Shown here piece after piece: positions 1 through 6,279 of a DNA stretch of 13,386 bases; position 1 is the stretch's first letter, and every line of letters begins with the position of its first letter. This stretch comes from Chloroflexota bacterium. GTDB taxonomy: Bacteria; Chloroflexota; UBA6077; JACCZL01. The translations under genes and the position numbers were made by a program. The notes beneath the pieces were generated by a model that had not been told where the DNA came from, did no database searches, and saw only the letters and a program-made list of their open reading frames with translations. The DNA lies in the NCBI GenBank assembly GCA_020845495.1, contig JADLFM010000138.1, positions 1-13,386 on the forward strand, given 5' to 3'.

Positions 1-156
1 AAGACGACGGCCTGCAAGTGATGCGAACGTTGACGGTCACCCGCTGACGCGGAAGTTGGCGGTCGGCGGGTGAGGCGTAAGACGACGGCCTGCAAGTGAT
101 GCGAACGTTGACGGTCACCCGCTGACGTGGAAGTTGACGGTCGGCGGGTGAGGCGA
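1..156. repeat. Two tandem copies of a 78-bp repeat
   Basis: Copy 1 is 1-78 and copy 2 is 79-155/156; they differ at only a few positions (for example base 50 c/t, base 59 g/a). Each copy contains an internal inverted repeat: the 11-nt arm CACCCGCTGAC (38-48; 116-126) pairs with GTCGGCGGGTG (62-72; 140-150) with a single T-G wobble, leaving a 13-nt loop. A further half-unit (GAACGTTGACGGTCAGCGGGTGAGG, in two pieces around 154-178) follows copy 2. The array probably begins outside the window, because copy 1 starts at base 1. No open reading frame with protein-like composition covers it. Confidence 0.9.
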
Positions 157-178
157 ACGTTGACGGTCAGCGGGTGAG

Positions 179-204
179 GTCCTTCGCTGCGCTCAGGATG
201 ACAA
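179..204. repeat. Dispersed intergenic repeat of the CTTCGCTGCGCTCAGGATGAC type
   Basis: Bases 179-204 carry a sequence that recurs between genes in many GC-rich bacterial genomes and metagenomes; read on the minus strand it gives the familiar spurious peptide VILSAAKDL. The motif is seen directly; its wide occurrence is from general knowledge and was not searched here. It has no coding role that I can support. Confidence 0.55.
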
Positions 205-230
205 TTGCGAGTCGCGTGCTTTCACCATCA

Positions 231-279
231 CCCACGACCCACGACCCACGACCCACGACCCACGACCCACGACCCAGAA
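231..279. repeat. (CCCACGA) heptamer tandem array
   Basis: Six perfect copies of CCCACGA run from 231 to 272 and a seventh degenerate copy (CCCAGAA) occupies 273-279. The same heptamer reappears as an inverted pair near 12871-12903. The array lies 22 bp beyond the stop codon of the small minus-strand membrane protein, so it may form part of that gene's 3' untranslated region. It is too short and spacer-less to be a CRISPR array. Confidence 0.9.
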
Positions 280-300
280 CCTGACACGACGTCCACGTCC

Positions 301-552
301 CTACCCGAGCGGTTCGCGGCTTTCGCGGCTGCCGAGTCCGGCCAGCACGCCGGTCGACGCCCACAGTCCGTACATGATCCACAGCTCGGGCCTGGTGCTC
401 CACTGGTAGATCACCACGCCCACGACGATGCCGAGCGCCGCCAGCACGATCTGTCGGCTCAGGGCCGGCCGGCGCAGGCGCACGTCGAGCCAGACGTTCG
501 CGATGACGCCAAGGATCAAGCCTGCGAAGTAGGTCGCCAGATACCACCACAC
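301..552 (-). CDS. Small membrane protein, function unknown (83 aa)
   Basis: The frame open from 735 becomes protein-like only after position 552, where a GTG gives a protein starting MWWYLATYFAGLILG. Two strongly hydrophobic segments are visible, at about residues 3-20 and 34-50, with a weaker third at about 62-76. A basic stretch (DVRLRRPALSRQ) lies between the first two, as expected for an inner-membrane protein with a short positively charged loop. The tail (GSRESREPLG) is polar. The upstream part of the frame is Cys/Arg-rich and lies in the region between the divergent genes, so I exclude it. The start is uncertain because no good ribosome binding site is seen. I do not recognise the family. 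The gene is divergent from the epimerase gene. Confidence 0.6.
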   Translation of the reverse strand: MWWYLATYFAGLILGVIANVWLDVRLRRPALSRQIVLAALGIVVGVVIYQWSTRPELWIMYGLWASTGVLAGLGSRESREPLG

Positions 553-675
553 GCGCGCCGTTCCCGTCCGAGTCTGAAAGCCCGCCCGCAGGAGGTCGGG
601 TGCACCTGGAGCGTAGCAGGTCTGGGCGGGCAGCAGACCCCGGCGGCGCAAACATCCGACAGATCCGGCGTCGCA

Positions 676-701
676 CTGGCCTTTTTGCCAGCAGACTGGC
701 A
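676..701. promoter_or_regulatory. Inverted-repeat cluster between divergent genes (possible operator)
   Basis: Three half-sites alternate in orientation: CTGGC (676-680), GCCAG (687-691) and CTGGC (696-700). The inner pair forms a 16-bp palindrome, TGCCAG-4 nt-CTGGCA (686-701). It sits in the 203-bp gap between the minus-strand membrane protein and the plus-strand epimerase, so it could bind a regulator of either gene. No convincing -35/-10 pair is visible beside it, and a simple hairpin is equally possible. Confidence 0.35.
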
Positions 702-755
702 CCATTCTGCCGGGCGCGACGCTGTGCGCCCGCAAGTCTGGGCGGCGGGATGGGG

Positions 756-1769
756 ATGGCTGACGTTTCGCTGGTGACCGGGGGCGCCGGATTCCTCGGG
801 TCGCATGTCGTCGGGGCGCTCGCGGCGCGCGGCGAGCGCGTCGTGGTGCTTGACGATCTGAGCGGCGGGTTCGCCGAGAACGTGCCCGACGGCGTGGAAC
901 TGGTGGCCGGGAGCATCCTGGACCGGGCGCTGATCGGACGGATCTTCTCGGCGCACCGCGTGCGACGGGTGTACCACCTCGCTGCCTACGCCGCGGAGGG
1001 GCTCAGCCACTTCATCCGCCGTTTCAATTATGAGAACAACCTGATCGGCAGCATCAACCTGATCAACGCCAGCGTCAACCACGATGTGGAGTGCTTCGTC
1101 TTCACCTCGTCGATTGCCGTGTACGGGCGCAATCAGGTGCCGATGCACGAGTCGCTCGTCCCCAGCCCTGAAGACCCGTATGGCGTCTCGAAACTGGCGG
1201 TCGAGCAGGATCTGCGGGCCTGCCACGATCAGTTCGGCCTGCCGTATGTGATCTTCCGTCCGCACAACGTCTACGGCGAGCGCCAGAACATTGGCGACCG
1301 CTACCGGAATGTCATCGGTATCTTCATGAACCAGATCATGCAGGGCGAGCCGATGACCATCTTCGGGGACGGTTTGCAGACGCGAGCGTTCACCTACGCT
1401 GGCGATATCGCGCCGGTCATCGCGGAGGCAGGCTTCCGGCCATCGGCCCACGGCGAGGTCTTCAACGTCGGGGCCGACACCCCGTACTCGGTACGCGACC
1501 TTGCCGAACGGGTGGCCGCCGCGATGGGCGTCGAGCCGAACATCCGCTTCCTGGACGCCCGCAATGAGGTTGTGGACGCCTACTCGTCGCATGACAAGGT
1601 GCGACAGTATTTCGAGTGCCCGCCCGAGACATCGCTGGACGAGGGCCTGGCGCGGATGGCCGCCTGGGCCAGGCAGGTGGGCGCGCGGCAGAGTCAGCCA
1701 TTTGGCGAGATCGAGATCCCGAGCATGCTGCCGGCCTCCTGGGCCGCCATGAGCGCCCCGAAGCTGTGA
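756..1769 (+). CDS. NAD-dependent epimerase/dehydratase (extended SDR, UDP-glucose 4-epimerase-like)
   Basis: This 337-aa protein has an extended short-chain dehydrogenase/reductase layout. The Rossmann dinucleotide motif TGGAGFLGSH is at residues 8-17, with acidic residues D33/D34 at the end of the second strand, which favours NAD over NADP. The catalytic Ser lies in TSS (117-119), and the YxxxK pair is Y142/K146 (YGVSK). RPHNVYGERQ (about 169-178) and the FGDGLQTRAFTYAGDIA segment are typical of nucleotide-sugar epimerases and dehydratases. Such enzymes act in the cytoplasm on UDP- or GDP-sugars for cell-surface glycans; the exact substrate cannot be read from sequence. The ATG at 756 is preferred because GGCGGG (744-749) lies 6 nt upstream; an in-frame ATG at 750 is the alternative. 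The next gene begins 10 bp after the stop, suggesting co-transcription. Confidence 0.92.
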   Translation: MADVSLVTGGAGFLGSHVVGALAARGERVVVLDDLSGGFAENVPDGVELVAGSILDRALIGRIFSAHRVRRVYHLAAYAAEGLSHFIRRFNYENNLIGSINLINASVNHDVECFVFTSSIAVYGRNQVPMHESLVPSPEDPYGVSKLAVEQDLRACHDQFGLPYVIFRPHNVYGERQNIGDRYRNVIGIFMNQIMQGEPMTIFGDGLQTRAFTYAGDIAPVIAEAGFRPSAHGEVFNVGADTPYSVRDLAERVAAAMGVEPNIRFLDARNEVVDAYSSHDKVRQYFECPPETSLDEGLARMAAWARQVGARQSQPFGEIEIPSMLPASWAAMSAPKL

Positions 1770-1779
1770 GGTTGGGACT

Positions 1780-2355
1780 ATGAGCCAGTATCCGCCGCCG
1801 CCCGGCCCGCCGGGGCCGGGCGGGCCGCCTCGACCCGACTGGGGGCAACCGCCGCCCGGGCAGGAGCAACCGCAGCCAGGATACGGCCAACCGCGGCCGG
1901 GGTACGGTCAGCCGCCGCCTGGGCAGGGGTACGGTCAGCCGCCGCCCGGGCAGGGGTATGGACAGCCGCCACCGGGGTATCCGCCCGCCCCTGGCTACCC
2001 GCCTCCCCCGGGCTACGGGCAGCAGCCGCCCCCGTACGGCGGCCCGCCGCCGCAGGCGACCCAGCGGCGAGGGTGTCGTGGGTGCCTGTTCGGCTGCCTT
2101 GCGGCCCTCGTCGGCGTCACGATCCTCCTGGTGGTCGTGTTCGCGGTCGGCGTGTTCCTGTTCCGTCAGGCGTTCCCGACGGCTGAGTCGTTTGGCGACG
2201 CGACCCAGTGCGCGGCGATCCGTATCGCCATCACCGGCGCCGAGACGGTGATCGACCGGACCGAGATGACGCCCCGCGAGCGTGCGGACGCCCAGCAGGC
2301 GCTGCGCGAGATGCGCGCCGAGTTCGAGCGGAGCTGCGGGACGCTCCCGAGATGA
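1780..2355 (+). CDS. Pro/Gly/Tyr/Gln-rich single-pass membrane protein (191 aa)
   Basis: Residues 1-96 are a low-complexity, almost certainly disordered tail built from repeats of the YGQPPPGQG type (clear copies at about 42-50, 51-59 and 60-66, with looser PGY/PPY units around them). A Cys-rich juxtamembrane cluster follows (C99, C102, C106 in RRGCRGCLFGC), then one transmembrane helix at about 103-128. The short C-terminal domain (about 129-191) has two further cysteines (C144, C186) that could form a disulfide if it is outside the cell. The basic residues before the helix favour a cytoplasmic N-terminus. This architecture recurs in Gram-positive-type and Chloroflexota proteins of unknown role; I cannot name a function. 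ATG 1780 follows GAGGTTGGG at close spacing. It is the second gene of a probable operon with the epimerase. Confidence 0.85.
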   Translation: MSQYPPPPGPPGPGGPPRPDWGQPPPGQEQPQPGYGQPRPGYGQPPPGQGYGQPPPGQGYGQPPPGYPPAPGYPPPPGYGQQPPPYGGPPPQATQRRGCRGCLFGCLAALVGVTILLVVVFAVGVFLFRQAFPTAESFGDATQCAAIRIAITGAETVIDRTEMTPRERADAQQALREMRAEFERSCGTLPR

Positions 2356-2448
2356 CAGGGAGCTGCGTCGGCGCTTGAAATCCCCGACTCGCTGGCGCGG
2401 CAGGTTCGTGTGCAGCCATGTGCGCCGTACTCCTGCTGACCCTGCTCA

Positions 2449-2478
2449 CTGACAGCGGCGGGCTGGCGGCGGTACACT
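2449..2478 (+). promoter_or_regulatory. Sigma70-like promoter upstream of the M20 gene
   Basis: CTGACA (2449-2454) matches the -35 consensus at five of six positions. TACACT (2473-2478) matches the -10 consensus at four of six, with an 18-bp spacer. The predicted start of transcription is near 2485, about 50 bp ahead of the start codon at 2537. This is the best-spaced promoter pair I found in the window. Confidence 0.5.
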
Positions 2479-2486
2479 GCCGCCAG
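2463..2486. promoter_or_regulatory. 24-bp dyad overlapping the -10 box (candidate operator)
   Basis: Perfect 8-bp arms CTGGCGGC (2463-2470) and GCCGCCAG (2479-2486) are in inverted orientation; the central 8 bp GGTACACT extend the symmetry with G-T, G-C and T-A pairs. The site covers the proposed -10 hexamer and start point, where a repressor dimer would block transcription of the M20 and flavoprotein genes. A transcribed 5' hairpin is possible only if initiation occurs upstream of it. Confidence 0.5.
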
Positions 2487-2536
2487 TCTCCCCACTTTCC
2501 TGCCCGGCCTTCGTACGGGCGGGCGTGAGGTTCATG

Positions 2537-3901
2537 ATGCCGACCGTCCATGAGCTGCTGACCCTTGTCGACGACGCGCGCGACGAGATCGTGCGCCTGC
2601 ACCAGGATCTGGTCCGAATCCCGACCCTCAACTACGGCTCGCGGCCGGACACCGGCAACGAGACGCCGGCCTGCGAATTGCTGGCCGACAAGCTGAAGGC
2701 CGCGGGCATCGCTTCGGACATCTACGAGTCGGCCCCGACGCGCGGCAACCTGCTGGCCCGCCTCAAGGGGCCGGACGGCGGTAAGCGGCTGCTGCTGATG
2801 TCGCACTCGGACGTGGTGCCGGTCGAGGATGAGTCGCTCTGGGAGCACGCGCCGTTCTCGGGGACCATCGACAAGGGCCGGGTGTACGGTCGTGGCGCCG
2901 ACGACGACAAGGGCGACGTGGCCGCGCACGGCATGGCGATGATCCTGCTCAAACGGGCGGGCGTCCAGCTTGGCGGCGAGCTGATCTACATGGTCAACGC
3001 CGACGAGGAGTCGGGTGGGCGCTGGGGGGCCGGCTGGATGGCCGACCACCACCCCGAGAAGCTCGCCTGCGACTACTGCATCAACGAGGGCAGCGGCGCG
3101 CCGATCCACAGCCCGAGCGGCCTGCTCTACCCGATCTGCACCGGCGAGAAGGGCCGCCTGGAAGCGAAGATCACCAAGATGGGCCGCTCCGGGCACGCCT
3201 CGCGCCCGTGGGCCACGCCGAACCCGGTCCCGACGCTGGCCCAGGTGATCGACAAGATCGCCGCCTACGAGCCGGAGATCGACGCCTCGCACCCGTTCTT
3301 CCATGAGGTGCTCCAGGCGTTTGGTATCGACCGGACGCCGAACGCCGAGAACATCGACCGGCTGGCCGACGAGCTGGCCGAGATGGGGCACGAATCACTC
3401 TCCTGGACGTTCAAGGCGGCCTCGCGGATGACCATCACGCCGACGATGCTGGACGCTGGCGTCAAGAGCAACAGCATCCCGGACCGCGCGAGCCTCGTCT
3501 GCGACGTGCGGACGCTGCCCGGCCAGGACGACACCTATCTGCGCCAGGAGCTTGAGCACCTCTGCGAGGGCCACGGCGTCGAGATCGACATCGACTACAC
3601 CTCGATCCCGAACGCCTCGCCGGACGGCACGCCGTTCATCGAACTGTGCCGTCAGTCGCTGGCGCTGGCCATCGGCAACGAGGACTTCACGTTCGTCCCG
3701 GCCGTGACGGTCGGCTTCACCGACTCGCGATTCATCCGCCCGCTCGGCGCGCAGGTGTACGGCTTCAACCCGCACCACCCGAAGGCCGATCCGAAGCGCT
3801 CGGGCGTCCACGGCAACAACGAGTACCTGGAGATCGACAGCCTGCTGCTGCGGACGAAGAACGCGCTGGCGCTGGCCTGCCTGACGCTCGGGATCAAGTA
3901 A
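2537..3901 (+). CDS. M20 family metallopeptidase (dipeptidase / ArgE-DapE-CPG2-like)
   Basis: This 454-aa protein matches the usual length of the two-domain M20 family, which hydrolyses dipeptides or N-acyl amino acids with two zinc ions. The expected signatures occur in order: MSHSDVVPV (H90, with D92 two residues on), GRGADDDKGD (bridging Asp at about 122), NADEESGG (catalytic E157 and ligand E158), INEGSG (E184 ligand), GRSGHASRP (H220, dimerisation/substrate region) and GVHGNNE (H425, last metal ligand). The set is intact, so the enzyme should be active; no signal peptide is seen, so it is cytoplasmic. ATG 2537 is chosen because GAGG (2527-2530) lies 6 nt upstream; ATG 2534 and GTG 2525 are alternatives. 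The flavoprotein gene follows after 15 bp and is probably co-transcribed. The specific substrate is unknown. Confidence 0.95.
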   Translation: MPTVHELLTLVDDARDEIVRLHQDLVRIPTLNYGSRPDTGNETPACELLADKLKAAGIASDIYESAPTRGNLLARLKGPDGGKRLLLMSHSDVVPVEDESLWEHAPFSGTIDKGRVYGRGADDDKGDVAAHGMAMILLKRAGVQLGGELIYMVNADEESGGRWGAGWMADHHPEKLACDYCINEGSGAPIHSPSGLLYPICTGEKGRLEAKITKMGRSGHASRPWATPNPVPTLAQVIDKIAAYEPEIDASHPFFHEVLQAFGIDRTPNAENIDRLADELAEMGHESLSWTFKAASRMTITPTMLDAGVKSNSIPDRASLVCDVRTLPGQDDTYLRQELEHLCEGHGVEIDIDYTSIPNASPDGTPFIELCRQSLALAIGNEDFTFVPAVTVGFTDSRFIRPLGAQVYGFNPHHPKADPKRSGVHGNNEYLEIDSLLLRTKNALALACLTLGIK

Positions 3902-3916
3902 TCGGGAGGCGGCGAC

Positions 3917-4450
3917 GTGAGCGAAGCAACCCGGCAACAGTACGAGATCGTGTACCTGATCCTGAGCGGAGCGTCGACGGCGGCGCGCTGTCCGGAGATC
4001 CTGCGGGGGCTGGTGGAGCTCGGGTTCAAGCAGGTCATTGCGCTCCCGACGCCGAACGCCTCCCGCGTCATCGCCGCGATGGACCTCGCCATGGTACCGG
4101 GCGTGACGGTCGTCGAGTCGTACTTTGACCTGTCGATTCGGCCACGGCCGCCGCACGGCGTGGTGCTCTTCGCGCCGTGCAGTTTCAACTCGCTGAACAA
4201 GCTGGCCCACGGGATCGCGGACAGCCTGGCGCTCTCGGTGGCCGCCGAGGCGATAGGCCGCCAGACGCCGTTCATCCTGGGGCCGTCGCTGAACCAGCCG
4301 CTGCTGGAGCACCCGCAGGCGCAGGCCTCGCTGAAGCTGCTGCCGACCTGGGGCGTGAAGGTCGTCCCGATGCAGCAGACCCCGGACGGCCCGCGCCTCG
4401 CGCCAACCGAGGCCCTGTTGGCGGCCGTCAAGCCGTTCGTGCTGGCCTGA
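3917..4450 (+). CDS. HFCD-fold flavoprotein (phosphopantothenoylcysteine decarboxylase/UbiX-like), 177 aa
   Basis: The segment APCSFNSLNKLAHGIADSL (residues 86-104) corresponds to the PASANTxNKxANGIxDNL signature of the homo-oligomeric flavin-containing Cys decarboxylase family (EpiD, CoaC) that binds FMN. The N-terminus has a beta strand followed by SGASTAA (18-24), the usual phosphate-binding start of the fold, and GPSLNQPLLEHPQ (122-134) fits the later substrate-loop region. The catalytic His that family decarboxylases carry about 14-18 residues before the PASANT motif appears to be replaced: that stretch reads YFDLSIRPRPP, with the nearest His at H80. The reaction may therefore differ from Cys decarboxylation. 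GTG 3917 is well supported by GGGAGG (3904-3909) at 7-nt spacing. No CoaB-like synthetase domain is fused or adjacent. It shares a transcription unit with the M20 peptidase. Confidence 0.8.
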   Translation: MSEATRQQYEIVYLILSGASTAARCPEILRGLVELGFKQVIALPTPNASRVIAAMDLAMVPGVTVVESYFDLSIRPRPPHGVVLFAPCSFNSLNKLAHGIADSLALSVAAEAIGRQTPFILGPSLNQPLLEHPQAQASLKLLPTWGVKVVPMQQTPDGPRLAPTEALLAAVKPFVLA

Positions 4451-4479
4451 TTCCCAACGTCTTCCGACTCTTCCGAGAA

Positions 4480-4516
4480 AAAAGGCCGCCTGACGTTGAA
4501 AGTCAGGCGGCCTTTT
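4480..4516. terminator. Bidirectional intrinsic terminator
   Basis: A perfect 15-bp stem (4480-4494 with 4502-4516) encloses a 7-nt loop (GTTGAAA). On the plus strand the stem ends in TTTT and would stop transcription from the M20/flavoprotein unit, 29 bp after its stop codon. On the minus strand it reads into six T residues just beyond the 3' end of the tRNA gene, so it also serves the tRNA, and more strongly by U-tract length. Confidence 0.9.
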
Positions 4517-4522
4517 CGTCGG

Positions 4523-4593
4523 AGCGGGAGAAGGGAATCGAACCCTCACGTCTAGCTTGGGAAGCTAGCAGGCTACCACTACATCACTCCCGC
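4523..4593 (-). tRNA. tRNA-Gly (anticodon CCC)
   Basis: The 71-nt cloverleaf is read on the minus strand. The acceptor GCGGGAG pairs with CTCCCGC, followed by T as discriminator base. The anticodon stem CTAGC/GCTAG closes the loop TTCCCAA, giving anticodon CCC, which reads GGG codons. The T-arm is GAGGG-TTCGATT-CCCTT. No CCA is encoded (the discriminator is followed by CCG), so CCA must be added after transcription. The D-arm (ATGT / AGTGGTA / GCCT) has a T-C mismatch at 11-24 and one T-G wobble. It is transcribed into the hairpin at 4480-4516. Confidence 0.96.
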
Positions 4594-4653
4594 ACGGGAC
4601 CATGAGTATACGGTGGCCTGCCGACTGCGGGCAAACGCGATATCGCGGTCGAG

Positions 4654-5505
4654 CTACCCTCGGATCTTCGGGATCACCTCGTCGGCGCAGCGCTTGACGA
4701 TGCCCTCGACGTACGGCGGACGCACGTTCAGGATGATGTGCGTCGCGCCCGCGTCCACCAGGGCCTGCGCGCCGTCAACCGTCTTCTGGAGATCGTCCGG
4801 GAAGACCGTCATCTGGACGGACAGCGTGATCTCGGCCGGGTTGCGCCCGATGGCCGCGCAGTGCTCGTGCAGCACCCTGACCTTGTGCTTGAACACCTCC
4901 GGATCGCTCGCGCCGAAGTTCCAGACATCGGCGTGCTTGGCGGTGACCCGGAGCGTCAACTGCTCGCCGCTCCCGCCGATCACGAACGGCGGCCACGGCT
5001 TCTGGACTGGCTTCGGCTCGCAGCGGGCCTCCTTGAGCGTGTAGTACCGCCCCTCATACGTCGTCAGGTGGTTCGTGAACAGCGACTTGATGATGTCGCA
5101 GGCCTCGCCCAGCCGCCGGATGCGCTCGCCCGGCCGGTAGAGCTCCAGGCCCATGCTCTCGTGTTCGTAGACGTTCCAGCCAGCCCCGAGACCCAGGTCG
5201 AGCCGCCCCTTGCTGATGACGTCCACCGTCGCAGCGATCTTCGCCAGCACGGCCGGGTGCCGGTAGGTGTTGCCCGTCACCATCAGCCCGAGCCGGATGC
5301 GCTCGGTCTCGGCGGCCAACGCCGTGAGGACCGTCCACCCCTCCAGGCACGGACCGTTCACGTCGCTGTTGATCGGGGCGAAGTGGTCGAACAGCCAGCC
5401 GTGCTCGATGATGGGGATGGCATCGGCCTCTTTCCAGAGCGCCAGAATCTCCTCGTAGGTCGTGTGCTGCGGAACCGTCTTGAACCCGAAGCTGAGCCGC
5501 GCCAT
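4654..5505 (-). CDS. LLM class flavin-dependent oxidoreductase (luciferase-like, probably F420-dependent)
   Basis: This 283-aa protein has the length of single-domain bacterial luciferase-like (LLM) TIM-barrel oxidoreductases. Recognisable blocks are SDH-like WLFDHFAP (about 38-44), the conserved TALAAETERIRLGLMV (61-76), RHPAVLAKIAATVD (82-95) running into GRLDLGLGAGW (100-110), the helix RIRRLGEACDIIK (128-140), and PPFVIGGSGEQLTLRVTAKHADVWN (172-196, written here in two parts: PPFVIGGSGEQ and LTLRVTAKHADVWN), which lines the cofactor site. Members reduce or oxidise substrates with F420 or FMN; in Chloroflexota F420 is common, but the cofactor choice is inference. ATG 5505 is chosen over GTG 5511 because GGGAGG on the minus strand (plus 5512-5517) sits 6 nt upstream. 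It is monocistronic as far as seen, upstream of the tRNA-Gly gene on the same strand. Confidence 0.93.
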   Translation of the reverse strand: MARLSFGFKTVPQHTTYEEILALWKEADAIPIIEHGWLFDHFAPINSDVNGPCLEGWTVLTALAAETERIRLGLMVTGNTYRHPAVLAKIAATVDVISKGRLDLGLGAGWNVYEHESMGLELYRPGERIRRLGEACDIIKSLFTNHLTTYEGRYYTLKEARCEPKPVQKPWPPFVIGGSGEQLTLRVTAKHADVWNFGASDPEVFKHKVRVLHEHCAAIGRNPAEITLSVQMTVFPDDLQKTVDGAQALVDAGATHIILNVRPPYVEGIVKRCADEVIPKIRG

Positions 5506-5973
5506 GGCCACCCTCCCGGTACGTCACGTTGGCGGACTCGCCGTTGAGCCGCGCCGCCTCCCGATATTCGTCCTCTCGACGCCCGATGCTAGCATTACGG
5601 TGCAGCAGCACGTCGTCTGACGCCTGGGCGCCGGGCGCGTGGCTGACGTTGCCCGCGGGCTCCCCCTCTCCTGCTGGCGAGTCCGTGGGCGCGCACGTTC
5701 ATTGTGGTGACTGGCGAAGGGCGCTGGCCGAAGGACGGTCACAGGGAAACACGTCATCGCGACCGTAGCGAGCAGGCTCACCACGGTCGCGATGACGGCG
5801 TGGCGGCGCAGGCTCGCTACAGTCGGGATGACGCTGGAGGGAGCAGGCTCGCTACGGTCGCGGTGACGGGAATCGTGACAGACTTACGTACTGGCGGCCA
5901 TTCATCGCTGCTGCCACCTGTCCGCACCAACGTGCGTGCCGGAGAGGGGCGCGGGAAGCAAGAGGTCGAAGCT
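5506..5973. other. Intergenic region with repeats, no supported gene
   Basis: This 468-bp gap separates the divergently oriented LLM oxidoreductase and the 101-aa ORF. It holds a perfect 10-bp palindrome ATGCTAGCAT (5586-5595), within reach of the LLM promoter, and the repeat cluster at 5752-5868. Frames open here are Arg/His-rich and not protein-like. I saw no convincing -35/-10 pair for either flanking gene. Confidence 0.6.
5752..5868. repeat. Hairpin plus three degenerate 26-bp direct repeats
   Basis: Three related units start with GCAGGCTC and end with TGACG: 5772-5797, 5808-5833 and 5843-5868, with 9-10 bp between them. In addition, the 15 nt at 5752-5766 are a perfect reverse complement of 5783-5797 (16-nt loop), so the first unit is embedded in a strong hairpin. 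The pattern resembles dispersed intergenic palindromes that have been copied locally. Confidence 0.8.
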
Positions 5974-6279
5974 TTGGCGGTCTTCAAGAGCGCGGTTCAG
6001 GTGCGGGACACGCTGGCGCGTCCCATTGGCGCTGGCATGGCCTACGTCCACCTGCGCCTGGGGACGGATGCCGAGCAGCAGGCGACGGGCACGGTGTCGC
6101 TGCGCGCCTGGGAGCCGGCCGACCAGCCTCCCGCCCATCTCGTCCTTGCAGACGGCCGTCTGCTCGCCATCGAGGTCAGCCGCTCGGTTCTCAGCGACTG
6201 CTCGACCAATCACATTCTGCGTTTTCAGGCGTCGTGGCCACCCGCCGCTGCGCCCACCTCATCCTCACCGGAGCGTTGA
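5974..6279 (+). CDS. Conserved-looking small protein of unknown function, coupled to queF (101 aa)
   Basis: Only the part of the frame after 5974 looks like protein: [14 protein letters not shown], then alternating hydrophobic/charged stretches suggesting beta strands ([44 protein letters not shown]), and a Pro/Ser-rich tail. A TTG at 5974 is the likely start because AGAGG (5961-5965) lies 8 nt upstream; no ATG with a ribosome binding site is available earlier in this region. The stop codon overlaps the queF start as TGATG (6277-6281), so translation of the two is probably coupled. No signal peptide or membrane segment is seen. I do not recognise the family; it has one Cys (about residue 76) and no obvious catalytic motif. 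A role beside queF is suggested only by the overlap. Confidence 0.6.
   Translation: MAVFKSAVQVRDTLARPIGAGMAYVHLRLGTDAEQQATGTVSLRAWEPADQPPAHLVLADGRLLAIEVSRSVLSDCSTNHILRFQASWPPAAAPTSSSPER

Noticed and set aside
231..279. Possible CRISPR array
   Set aside because: 7-bp units directly abut with no spacers; it is a simple tandem repeat.
167..916. Minus-strand frame ending in VILSAAKDLTR
   Set aside because: Runs through tandem repeats and the dispersed repeat, and is Arg/Pro/Ser-rich without protein-like features.
516..1592. Long minus-strand frame (358 codons) opposite the epimerase
   Set aside because: Asp/Val/Arg/His-rich composition typical of an antisense shadow of a GC-rich gene; the plus strand has an intact SDR with all motifs.
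2231..3391. 386-codon minus-strand frame opposite the M20 gene
   Set aside because: Shadow of the M20 gene, which has a complete set of metal ligands on the plus strand.
5772..5868. Possible short CRISPR-like array of three 26-bp repeats
   Set aside because: Repeats are degenerate, gaps are only 9-10 bp and no cas gene is present.
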